From Candidatus Omnitrophota bacterium (GTDB lineage Bacteria > Omnitrophota > Koll11 > Gygaellales > JAQTUY01): DNA of 6,087 nt. Location of the stretch: assembly GCA_028707105.1 (NCBI GenBank), contig JAQTUY010000097.1, forward strand, positions 1 to 6,087. Reading direction: 5' to 3'. Positions 1 through 5,968 of this stretch are shown here, in pieces (the first letter of the stretch is position 1; each line of letters opens with the position of its first letter). The notes beneath the pieces were generated by a model. The model searched no databases and was not told the origin of the DNA. It saw nothing but the letters and a program-made list of their open reading frames with translations. The translations under genes were made by a program, and so were the position numbers.

Positions 1-17
1 GTGTGCTCTTCCGATCT
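1..17 (+). other. Residual Illumina sequencing adapter
   Basis: The first 17 bases, GTGTGCTCTTCCGATCT, are identical to the 3' end of the TruSeq read-2 adapter/primer as I know it. They sit exactly at the contig edge, where untrimmed adapter is usually found. They are in frame with the uvrC fragment and supply a false GTG start followed by Cys-Ser-Ser-Asp, so this edge should be trimmed and the gene treated as 5'-partial. A chance 17-base match at the very first base is very unlikely. Confidence 0.95.
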
Positions 18-297
18 CGAAGAAGGAGCGGCTTTCCCGGACCTGATCGTTATTGACGGGGGCAAGGGGCAGCTGGGAGCGGCGCAGGCCGTATTGAATG
101 AGTTAAAAGCGCGTATCCCCGCGATCGGTATTGCCAAGGAGAATGAAGAGATATTCAGCTCATCTACCGGCAGGGGATTAAGGCTGGGCATGGATTCGCC
201 GGCCCTGCACCTGGTCCAGAGGGCGCGCGATGAGGCGCACCGCTTCGCGCTGGCCTATCACAGGGTCTTGCGAAGAAAGAAGATGATCGGCAGATAG
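18..297 (+). CDS. uvrC: UvrC, excinuclease ABC subunit C, C-terminal fragment (5' truncated by contig edge)
   Basis: UvrC is the nuclease subunit of UvrABC nucleotide excision repair and makes the two incisions flanking a DNA lesion. About 92 genomic codons remain, covering the end of the RNase H-like C-terminal endonuclease domain that makes the 5' incision. Visible family motifs are PDLIVIDGGKGQL (GAC at 55-57 is the catalytic Asp of IDGGKGQ) and SPALHLVQRARDEAHRFA (CAC at 238-240 is the catalytic His). The first Asp of the Asp-Asp-His triad would lie upstream and is missing with the rest of the gene. The protein ends at TAG 295-297 directly after YHRVLRRKKMIGR, where most UvrCs continue with about 60 residues of tandem helix-hairpin-helix. 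I see no such coding sequence in another frame downstream, so the short end looks natural. The GTG at base 1 belongs to the adapter and is not a start. ogt follows after 17 bases, probably co-transcribed. Confidence 0.93.
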
Positions 298-303
298 GGC
301 TTG

Positions 304-307
304 GGAG
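304..307 (+). promoter_or_regulatory. Ribosome binding site deciding the ogt start
   Basis: GGAG lies 7 bases before ATG 315. The same frame also opens with TTG at 309, but that codon is only one base from the GGAG, too close for initiation. ATG 315 is therefore the preferred start. Confidence 0.65.
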
Positions 308-314
308 CTTGAAT

Positions 315-584
315 ATGACACCATTCGCCAAAAAAGTGTATAAAGCGGTTTTAAGCATTCCCATAGGCCAGGTGCGCAGCTATAAATGGGTGGCCCAGGC
401 TGCCGGGCGCCCCCGGGCTTTCCGGGCAGTGGGGCAGATACTTAAGAATAATCCTTATCCTTTGATCATACCCTGTCACCGGGTAGTCAAGTCCGACCTC
501 TCGCCGGGCGGTTATGTATTCGGGGGGAAACTTAAGAAAACCCTGTTAAATTTAGAGAAAGAAATCAGGGATTTAGTGGTATAA
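315..584 (+). CDS. ogt: Methylated-DNA--[protein]-cysteine S-methyltransferase, single-domain (Ogt/AGT family)
   Basis: This suicide repair protein transfers an alkyl group from O6-alkylguanine in DNA to its own cysteine. The 89-residue product covers only the C-terminal DNA-binding and active-site domain (start MTPFAKKVYKAVLSIPIGQV); the N-terminal RNase H-like domain of longer Ogt/Ada/MGMT proteins is absent. Key residues in place are Y23 (in RSY), the arginine finger R37 (RAFRAVG), N46 of KNNP, the IPCHRV active site with nucleophile C54 and H55, and E81 in the terminal LLNLE. Because the cysteine is present, this looks like a true methyltransferase rather than an alkyltransferase-like (ATL) protein, which normally has Trp there. 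It lies 17 bases after uvrC on the same strand. ATL/AGT lesions can be channelled into nucleotide excision repair, so the pairing makes sense, although co-function is inference. The TAA stop is embedded in the -10 element of the next promoter. The symbol ogt is by family; orthology to E. coli Ogt is not shown. Confidence 0.92.
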   Translation: MTPFAKKVYKAVLSIPIGQVRSYKWVAQAAGRPRAFRAVGQILKNNPYPLIIPCHRVVKSDLSPGGYVFGGKLKKTLLNLEKEIRDLVV

Positions 585-585
585 T
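577..585 (+). promoter_or_regulatory. Extended -10 promoter for pilT-prfB-secA
   Basis: TGGTATAAT is a perfect TATAAT hexamer (580-585) with a TG one base upstream, the extended -10 form recognised by sigma-70-type RNA polymerase. No good -35 lies 16-18 bases upstream (GAAAGA at 557-562), as is common for extended -10 promoters. Transcription would start near 591-593 and give a leader of about 60 bases before pilT. The hexamer contains the TAA stop codon of ogt (582-584). The same nine bases recur after secA at 5831-5839, which strengthens the call. Confidence 0.6.
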
Positions 586-644
586 ATTAATCGCTTCTTA
601 TTTTAGCAGGCAGGATCACTGACGTTTCGCCATAACGGAAAAAA

Positions 645-651
645 AGAGGTG
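645..651 (+). promoter_or_regulatory. Ribosome binding site deciding the pilT start
   Basis: AGAGGTG, preceded by an A-rich run, places GAGG 5 bases before ATG 655. The in-frame GTG at 649 is part of this Shine-Dalgarno sequence and cannot be a sensible start, so the protein begins at ATG 655. Confidence 0.7.
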
Positions 652-654
652 CTT

Positions 655-1740
655 ATGTTTATCAAGAAATATCTGGAAAAGATGATCGAGGAGAACGCCT
701 CGGATTTGTTTGTCCGCGCGGGCGGCCTGGTACGCATGAGGATCGACGGCAGGGTCACTACCGTCGATGAGCATGTGATGACCGTGGAAGAAGTCTTTGA
801 GTCGGTCAAAGAGATAACCAGTGAGCCTCAGAAAGAGGCGTTCCGCAAGAACCGCGATGTCGATTTCGCTTTTTATTCCCAGGAACTGGACCACCGTTTC
901 CGGGTCAGCCTTTTTCTGCAGCGCAACTGGCCGGCAATGGTCATCAGGCTGGTGCAGAACAGCACCCAGAACTTTGAAGAATTGGGGCTGCCCGGGGACG
1001 TCTTAAAGAAATTATGCACGGAGTCGCGCGGGATGGTCCTTTTGACCGGAAGCGCGGGAAGCGGTAAGTCCACCACTATTGCCAGCATGATCGCCCATAT
1101 CAACGAGACGATGAATAAGCATATTCTTACCGTCGAGGAGCCTATTGAATTCACCTTTAACGACAGTCATTCCATAGTAAACCAGAGGGAACTGGGGCTG
1201 GATGTTTCTTCTTATGCCGTTGCCTTGCGGGCCTTTACCCTGCAGAGCCCGGACGTCATCTATATCGGCAATATCCGCGACCAGGATACGATGTTCTCGG
1301 CGATGACCGCGGCTGAGACCGGGGTCCTGGTTTTCAGCACACTGCATACCATCAACGCGTTTCAGACCGTGGAGAGGATCGTTAATTTCTTCCCTCCGCA
1401 CCAGCATAATGAGATCAGGATGCAGTTGTCTTTTACCCTCAAAGGGGTCATTTCACTGAGGCTGGTTCCCCGCAAGGACGGCACCGGCCGCGTCCCCGCC
1501 TATGAGGTCATGCTGTTAACTCCCACTATCGCGCGCCTTATCAGGGAGAACAAGGTCTGGGAAATACCGCATTTTATCGAAGAGGGCAAGATCTTCGGGA
1601 TGCAGTCTTTTATGCAATCCCTGGTCAAACTGGTAAGGGACGGGACCATCACCGAAGAAATAGGAGCGGAGTTCGCCGATAATAAAGAAGAGTTTTACCA
1701 GGCTTTAAAAGGTATCAAAAAAGTCAGCAATATGGAGTAA
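655..1740 (+). CDS. PilT/PilU-like type IV pilus ATPase with degenerate Walker B
   Basis: Family: hexameric cytoplasmic ATPases that power type IV pilus retraction and twitching motility (GspE/PilT superfamily). The product is 361 residues, usual for PilT. Residues 1-100 form the PAS-like N-terminal domain (ASDLFVRAG, then HRFRVSLFLQR); the RecA-like ATPase domain follows. Walker A is GSAGSGKST at 132-140 with K138. The Asp box reads TVEEPIE at 159-165, against the usual TIEDPIE. The Walker B region reads DVIYIGNIRD, where PilTs have GEMRD, so the conserved Glu is N206. The first His-box histidine (AETGH) is V224, while STLHT with H231 is kept. A PilT-like C-terminal region is present: TIARLIREN resembles the AIRNLIRE motif tied to retraction, followed by GMQSFMQSLVKLVRDG. 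The changes suggest weak or absent ATPase activity, perhaps a PilU-like partner within a mixed system, but that is inference. No other pilus gene is visible here. It is the first gene after the 577-585 promoter, and prfB starts 2 bases after its stop. Confidence 0.88.
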   Translation: MFIKKYLEKMIEENASDLFVRAGGLVRMRIDGRVTTVDEHVMTVEEVFESVKEITSEPQKEAFRKNRDVDFAFYSQELDHRFRVSLFLQRNWPAMVIRLVQNSTQNFEELGLPGDVLKKLCTESRGMVLLTGSAGSGKSTTIASMIAHINETMNKHILTVEEPIEFTFNDSHSIVNQRELGLDVSSYAVALRAFTLQSPDVIYIGNIRDQDTMFSAMTAAETGVLVFSTLHTINAFQTVERIVNFFPPHQHNEIRMQLSFTLKGVISLRLVPRKDGTGRVPAYEVMLLTPTIARLIRENKVWEIPHFIEEGKIFGMQSFMQSLVKLVRDGTITEEIGAEFADNKEEFYQALKGIKKVSNME

Positions 1741-1742
1741 TC

Positions 1743-2841
1743 ATGCTCGAAGAAATAAAGACGAAACTGGAAGAGGCAAATTCAAAGCTGCAACAACTAA
1801 GAGGTTATCTTTGACGTCGATAACAAAAGACAGCAGATCGACGCGTTAACTCTCCAGATGTCCCAAGCCGGCTTCTGGGATAACAATGAGGCCGCTTCGC
1901 AGGTCATCAGCAAACTAAAAGTCCTAAAGGCTTCCGTTACTCCCTGGGATGAAGCTTCCTTAAAATACCGCGACATACTCGAGATGGCCGCTATCCTCAA
2001 GGAAGAAGAACGGGACATGCTTTTTGAAATACAGACGGACCTGGCGTCTTTAGAAAAGCAATTGGAGCGCCTGGAGTTTAAGACCCTGCTCAGCGGAAAG
2101 TTCGATCCCAATAACGCCATTTTGAGTATCAATGCCGGAGCGGGCGGGACAGAGTCCTGCGATTGGGTATCCATGCTTTTGCGCATGTATACGCGCTTCG
2201 CGGAAAATAAGGGTTATACCGTTAAGACCATCGATATACTATACGGCGAAGAAGCGGGTATTAAGAACGTCACCCTGTTTATGGAAGGCGAGTACGCTTA
2301 CGGTTACTTAAAGTGTGAACGGGGGGTACACCGTTTGGTACGTATTTCTCCCTTTGACGCCAACAAACGCCGGCATACTTCATTTGCCTCTGTTGATGTT
2401 ATTCCCCAGATCGAAGGGGAAATAGATATCAAGATCGAAGAAAAAGACCTGAGGATAGATGTTTTTCGCTCATCGGGCCCCGGAGGCCAGAGCGTAAACA
2501 CTACGGATTCGGCGGTAAGGATAACGCATCTGCCTACCGGCTTGGTTACGCAGTGCCAGAATGAGCGTTCGCAATACCAGAATAAGCAGAACGCGCTGTC
2601 GATATTAAAGGCGCGCCTGTATGAGTTGGAGAGTAGCAAGAAGGAAGAGGAGCTTGCCAGCCAGAGCGGCGATAAGCGCAAAATAGAATGGGGCAGCCAG
2701 ATACGTTCCTATGTCATGCACCCGTATAATTTAGTCAAAGACCACCGCACGGATTTTGAGACCGGCAACGTCCCGGCTGTTATGGACGGTGGATTAGATG
2801 AATTCATTGAAGCATTTTTGAAGAAACAAGCTAAAGGATAA
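1743..2841 (+). CDS. prfB: Peptide chain release factor 2 (RF2), expressed by programmed +1 frameshift
   Basis: RF2 recognises UAA and UGA on the ribosome and triggers release of the finished protein. Frame 0 begins at ATG 1743, with GGAG at 1734-1737 inside the end of pilT, and encodes 23 residues ending LRGYL before an in-frame TGA at 1812-1814. Skipping T1812 shifts to the frame read from GAC 1813 (DVDNKRQQID) and continues to TAA 2839-2841. The total is 365 residues, the same as I recall for E. coli RF2. Stop-codon recognition tripeptide SPF is at 202-204 and the catalytic GGQ at 247-249 (SSGPGGQSVN), where the Gln is the usual methylation site. The position matching E. coli Thr246 is Ser243, a common variant. 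A coiled helical N-terminal domain precedes these. The internal ATG at 1858 is only the first Met in the shifted frame; a call from there loses 61 residues. The frameshift autoregulates: low RF2 favours shifting over termination at UGA. secA follows 6 bases after the stop. Confidence 0.96.
1800..1815 (+). promoter_or_regulatory. prfB programmed +1 frameshift site
   Basis: The site reads AGAGGTTATCTTTGAC: an internal Shine-Dalgarno-like AGAGG (1800-1804), TAT, the slippery Leu codon CTT (1809-1811), the stop TGA (1812-1814) and the following C1815, which makes a poor termination context. This matches the classic prfB element (AGGGGG-TAT-CTT-TGA-C in E. coli), including the encoded LRGYL peptide. 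The SD-like part is weaker than in E. coli and sits one base further upstream. Peptidyl-tRNA on CTT re-pairs with TTT, one base forward, when RF2 is scarce. Confidence 0.95.
2833..2838 (+). promoter_or_regulatory. Ribosome binding site for secA
   Basis: AAAGGA at the very end of prfB lies 9 bases before ATG 2848. It overlaps the last prfB codons, so secA translation is probably coupled to prfB translation. Confidence 0.6.
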
Positions 2842-2847
2842 AATAAA

Positions 2848-5823
2848 ATGTTAGGACATGTCAGAAAATTATTACTCAATCAGAAACAATCTCAACTTAA
2901 AAAAAAGTATCCGGGGGCTGACATTGTCCTGCATAAGGATATGCCTTCGCCTTCGATAGGCAAGGTCATCGAGCTGGCAAAGATGGTCAGCGGTATTAAC
3001 GCCCTGGAGCCCAAGATAAAGGCGCTTTCCGATATTCAGATACGCCAGAGGGCGGGCCAGCTTAAAGAGCAGCTCCTGGCTACAGCGGCGAAATACCAGC
3101 CGGACCTGGATCAGATCAGGGGAGAGATCGCCTCGGCTACCATCCAGGACGAAAAGAACAAGGTCAAGGAGAGGCTGAAGATTACCCAGAATGAGATCTT
3201 TGATGAAGTATTGCCGGAGGTTTTCGCGTTAGTGCGCGAGGCAGCCCGGCGTACGGTCAACATGCGCCATTTTGACGTCCAGCTGGCCGGAGGGATAATT
3301 TTGCATGAAGGCAGGATCTCCGAGATGGCCACTGGCGAAGGCAAGACCCTGGTAGCGACCCTTCCGGCGTGTTTAAACGCTCTTTTAGGCCGCGGGGTGC
3401 ATGTGGTCACGGTCAACGATTACCTGGCCCGGCGCGACTCGGAATGGATGGGCCCGATCTATCAATTCCTGGGTTTAAGCGTAGGGGTTATCCAGCACGA
3501 TATGAACGATGAGGCCCGCCAGAGGGCGTATAACTGCGATATTACTTACGGGACCAATAATGAATTTGGTTTTGATTATTTGCGCGACAATATGAAGTAC
3601 TCGATGGAAGATCTGGTGCAGAGGCCTTTTTATTTTGCCATCGTTGACGAGGTGGATTCGATCCTGATCGATGAAGCGAGAACGCCGTTGATCATTTCCG
3701 GAGCGGCCGAGGAAGCCACGGATAAGTATTATACCGTCAACAGGATCGTGCCCAATCTCAAAGGAAGGATAATTCTGGAGAAGGATGAGATAGACGCCAA
3801 ATATAAAGGCAAGGACCTTTCGCTCGGCTACGATTATATTATTGACGAAAAGGCCCATACCGCCAATATCACCGAAGAAGGGGAAAGAAAGGTTTGCGGC
3901 CTTTTGGGAGTGGCTAATTTGCACGAGCTAAACACCATGGAACTGCGCCATCACGTCATCCAGGCCCTGCGCGCCCATAATCTTTATAAGAGAGACGTGG
4001 ATTATGTGGTTAAAGAGGGCGAGGTCATTATCGTGGATGAATTTACGGGCAGGCTGATGCCGGGAAGGCGCTGGTCAGACGGCCTGCATCAGGCGGTCGA
4101 GGCCAAGGAGGGTATCAAGATAGAACGCGAGAACCAGACCCTGGCGACCATCACCTTTCAGAATTATTTCCGCATGTATGATAAATTATCCGGGATGACC
4201 GGTACCGCGTTTACCGAGGCCAACGAATTCAAGGCGATCTACGGCCTGGATGTAGTGGTAGTTCCGACTAACCGCCAGCTTATCCGTAACAATTACGCCG
4301 ATTGCATCTATAAGACTGAAGATGAAAAATTCAATGCCGTAGTTTCCGAGATAGTAGACTTGCATAGCAAGGGCCAGCCGGTATTGGTGGGCACCATATC
4401 CATACAGAAGTCGGAGCATCTGGCTGATATGCTCAAGCGCAGGGGAGTACCGCATCAGGTATTGAATGCCAAGTATCACGAATTGGAAGCCCAGATCGTG
4501 GCCCAGGCCGGAAGGTTTGAAGGCGTGACTATCGCCACTAATATGGCGGGCAGGGGGACCGATATTTTACTCGGCGGGAACCCCGATTATATGGTTAAGA
4601 ATTTGTTAAAACAGCAGGGGGTTGGCCCGGTAGACGGTAATTATCAGGAAGAATACCAAAAGACCTACGAGAGGTTCAGGAAGCAGACCGAGGAAGAGCA
4701 TAAGAAGGTGGTGGAATTGGGGGGTCTGCATGTCCTGGGCACGGAGCGTCACGAAGCCCGGCGTATCGATAATCAGCTGCGCGGGCGTTCCGGCCGTCAG
4801 GGCGACCCCGGTTCTTCGCGTTTTTACGTTTCTTTGGAAGACGAGCTGATGCGGCTTTTCGGCTCGGACAAGATGATTGGCCTGATGGATAAACTGGGGT
4901 TGGAAGAAGGCCAGCGTATCGAACACCCCTGGATCACCAAGTCCATCGAGATTGCCCAGCGCCGCGTGGAACAGTATAACTTTGAAATAAGAAAGCAGTT
5001 ACTGGAATATGATAACGTAATGAATAAACAGCGCGAGATCATCTACGGGCAGCGCCGTTCTATCCTGGAGGGCGCCTCTTTAAAAGAGGATGTGCTGGAT
5101 ACAGCTTATGATTTTATCGATGATTGCGTGGACAGATACCTGGTGGAGGATGTTTCATCCGGAAAAGAAAGGGATATTGCCGCGTTCCTTGAGATCCTCA
5201 AGGGTAAGTTCGGTATTGAAATGCCGGCTGAGACGGTGGACGGCTGGACCAGGGAATTGGCCAAGCAGGAACTGTATAAGAAGATCGATGAGATCTATGC
5301 CGAGAAGGAGAGAGCGTTCGGAGGACAGATACGGGAATTAGAACAGATGATATTCCTGCAGATAATCGATTCCAAATGGAAAGATCATTTGTATAGTATG
5401 GATTATTTAAGGGAAGGGATAGGCCTGCGCGCCTACGGCCAAAGAGACCCGTTAGTGGAGTATAAGCGCGAAGGTTTCAATATGTTCCAGGAGATGGTGG
5501 GCGGCATCAAGGAAGAAGCGCTGGACATCATCTTCAAGATGCAGGCGGCCAAGCCTTCTGCCGAGAAGTTTAAAGGCGTCTTCAGCGAGGTCTCACAGGA
5601 GATGGTGCATAAGGAGATGGAAAGTTTTACTCCGCCTCCGGCGCGGGTTGAACAGGGTGAGCCGGAAGATTTTCAGTCTCAACAGCCGCAAGAGCAAAAG
5701 CACGAGCCTAAACAAGCGCATAACGTGTATTCCAATGTCGGCCGGAATGACCCCTGCCCCTGCGGAGCGCTCGACCCGGCCACCGGCAAGCCCATTAAGT
5801 TTAAAAAGTGCCACGGCCGCTAA
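2848..5823 (+). CDS. secA: Protein translocase ATPase SecA, long form with modified zinc-binding C-terminus
   Basis: SecA is the peripheral ATPase that pushes unfolded preproteins through the SecYEG channel. At 991 residues it is longer than E. coli SecA (901). In order: N-terminal helices; NBD1 with RHFDVQL (Q145 of the Q motif), Walker A MATGEGKT at 160-167 (K166), [11 protein letters not shown], and Walker B DEVD at 267-270 followed by [11 protein letters not shown]; the preprotein cross-linking domain (about 285-420); [16 protein letters not shown] and MTGTA; NBD2 with [10 protein letters not shown] at 564-573 and the arginine-finger segment [14 protein letters not shown] at 644-657; helical scaffold and wing domains (about 660-880); a Pro/Gln/Glu-rich linker (about 905-960); and a zinc knuckle with C970, C972, C988 and H989. 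Relative to E. coli (from memory), Q145 and K166 are shifted by 58 residues, explained by about 22 extra residues before INALEP and about 36 near 76-112. It appears to be the last gene of pilT-prfB-secA. ATG 2848 has an RBS and no rival start. Confidence 0.97.
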   Translation: MLGHVRKLLLNQKQSQLKKKYPGADIVLHKDMPSPSIGKVIELAKMVSGINALEPKIKALSDIQIRQRAGQLKEQLLATAAKYQPDLDQIRGEIASATIQDEKNKVKERLKITQNEIFDEVLPEVFALVREAARRTVNMRHFDVQLAGGIILHEGRISEMATGEGKTLVATLPACLNALLGRGVHVVTVNDYLARRDSEWMGPIYQFLGLSVGVIQHDMNDEARQRAYNCDITYGTNNEFGFDYLRDNMKYSMEDLVQRPFYFAIVDEVDSILIDEARTPLIISGAAEEATDKYYTVNRIVPNLKGRIILEKDEIDAKYKGKDLSLGYDYIIDEKAHTANITEEGERKVCGLLGVANLHELNTMELRHHVIQALRAHNLYKRDVDYVVKEGEVIIVDEFTGRLMPGRRWSDGLHQAVEAKEGIKIERENQTLATITFQNYFRMYDKLSGMTGTAFTEANEFKAIYGLDVVVVPTNRQLIRNNYADCIYKTEDEKFNAVVSEIVDLHSKGQPVLVGTISIQKSEHLADMLKRRGVPHQVLNAKYHELEAQIVAQAGRFEGVTIATNMAGRGTDILLGGNPDYMVKNLLKQQGVGPVDGNYQEEYQKTYERFRKQTEEEHKKVVELGGLHVLGTERHEARRIDNQLRGRSGRQGDPGSSRFYVSLEDELMRLFGSDKMIGLMDKLGLEEGQRIEHPWITKSIEIAQRRVEQYNFEIRKQLLEYDNVMNKQREIIYGQRRSILEGASLKEDVLDTAYDFIDDCVDRYLVEDVSSGKERDIAAFLEILKGKFGIEMPAETVDGWTRELAKQELYKKIDEIYAEKERAFGGQIRELEQMIFLQIIDSKWKDHLYSMDYLREGIGLRAYGQRDPLVEYKREGFNMFQEMVGGIKEEALDIIFKMQAAKPSAEKFKGVFSEVSQEMVHKEMESFTPPPARVEQGEPEDFQSQQPQEQKHEPKQAHNVYSNVGRNDPCPCGALDPATGKPIKFKKCHGR

Positions 5824-5830
5824 GCCGTTA

Positions 5831-5839
5831 TGGTATAAT
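5831..5839 (+). promoter_or_regulatory. Extended -10 promoter downstream of secA
   Basis: TGGTATAAT begins 7 bases after the secA stop and is identical to the element before pilT. TATAAT is at 5834-5839. No -35 is recognisable at the proper distance (CCACGG at 5811-5816). Transcription would start near 5846, at the foot of the first hairpin, and run through the repeats toward whatever gene follows, possibly a tRNA. Only the last T of the element lies inside repeat copy 1, and copy 2 is preceded by TCAAAT instead, so the promoter itself is not duplicated. Confidence 0.5.
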
Positions 5840-5845
5840 TAATGA

Positions 5846-5886
5846 GGCCATGACTTACGGAGCGAAGCGACGTAAGTCATCTGGCC
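5846..5886 (+). repeat. Hairpin 1 of the repeat unit (inverted repeat)
   Basis: ATGACTTACG (5850-5859) is the exact reverse complement of CGTAAGTCAT (5871-5880), enclosing the 11-base loop GAGCGAAGCGA. The stem can be extended by GGCC (5846-5849) pairing with GGCC (5883-5886) across a two-base bulge CT. No T-run follows, so it is not a typical intrinsic terminator. It could be a REP-like dispersed palindrome or a structured leader of the transcript from 5831-5839. Copy 2 is at 5976-6016. Confidence 0.8.
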
Positions 5887-5893
5887 GAATTAA

Positions 5894-5928
5894 TCCCTGC
5901 ACAAGAGCTTTACTGTCAAGTGCAGGGA
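5894..5928 (+). repeat. Hairpin 2 of the repeat unit (inverted repeat)
   Basis: TCCCTGCAC (5894-5902) pairs perfectly with GTGCAGGGA (5920-5928) around a 17-base loop. The stem is GC-rich and starts 7 bases after hairpin 1. The nearest T-run (5944-5948) is 15 bases beyond the stem, too far for a standard terminator. The 3' arm runs into AGGGAGG, a Shine-Dalgarno-like purine stretch with no start codon at a useful distance. Copy 2 is at 6024-6058. Confidence 0.75.
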
Positions 5929-5951
5929 GGATAGGCAGAGAAGTTTTTACT

Positions 5952-5966
5952 GCGCCTGTAGCTCAA
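5952..5966 (+). pseudogene. Truncated tRNA-like 5' end at the repeat joint
   Basis: GCGCCTGTAGCTCAA reads as the first 15 positions of a tRNA: acceptor-stem 5' strand GCGCCTG, U8 A9, D-stem GCTC, then A14. GTAGCTCA at this place is among the most conserved tRNA stretches, and GCGCC(C/T)G starts are common in tRNA-Arg, but the isotype cannot be decided. After a few more bases the sequence jumps into the next repeat copy, with no anticodon, T arm or 3' acceptor. The same 5' end begins again at the window edge (GCGCCT, 6082-6087). Most likely a complete tRNA gene lies just beyond the last repeat and this is a stub left at the duplication joint. A chance match is possible given the shortness. Confidence 0.5.
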
Positions 5967-5968
5967 AT

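Larger units (their letters stand above)
5839..5957 (+). repeat. 119-bp direct repeat, copy 1
   Basis: These 119 bases recur without a single difference at 5969-6087, an offset of 130 bases. The first base outside the match on the left differs (A5838 against T5968); the right limit of the match is set by the end of the window. The sequence contains two perfect-stem hairpins and a purine-rich stretch (AGGGAGGATAGG) and ends in GCGCCT, the start of a tRNA-like 5' end. Together with the 11-base joint 5958-5968 it forms a 130-bp unit. I see no insertion-sequence features, no transposase and no credible ORF. Both a true tandem duplication and an assembler repeat loop fit. Confidence 0.95.

Noticed and set aside
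623..637. Small hairpin CGTT-TCGCCAT-AACG in the pilT leader
   Set aside because: A four-base stem is too weak to claim regulation, and no riboswitch-like structure surrounds it.
1743..1814. prfB as a pseudogene with an early stop at TGA 1812
   Set aside because: The stop sits in the textbook RF2 recoding context (CTT-TGA-C, LRGYL peptide), and the shifted frame is intact with SPF and GGQ and normal total length.
3475..3924. Long minus-strand open frame of 149 codons inside secA, and similar ones in pilT and prfB (1012-1407, 1797-2186)
   Set aside because: They lie fully opposite strongly conserved genes and show no family motifs, so they are shadows of codon bias on the + strand.
5891..5919. 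Minus-strand promoter from a perfect TTGACA (complement of 5914-5919)
   Set aside because: At 17-base spacing the -10 would be GGATTA, a poor match, and the hexamer lies in a hairpin loop with no minus-strand gene ahead of it.
5924..5930. Strong Shine-Dalgarno-like AGGGAGG
   Set aside because: No ATG, GTG or TTG follows at 4-12 bases, so it starts no gene here; part of it is the arm of hairpin 2.
5894..5948. Intrinsic terminator for secA from hairpin 2 and the TTTTT run
   Set aside because: The T-run (5944-5948) begins 15 bases beyond the stem rather than directly after it. Hairpin 1 has no T-run at all.
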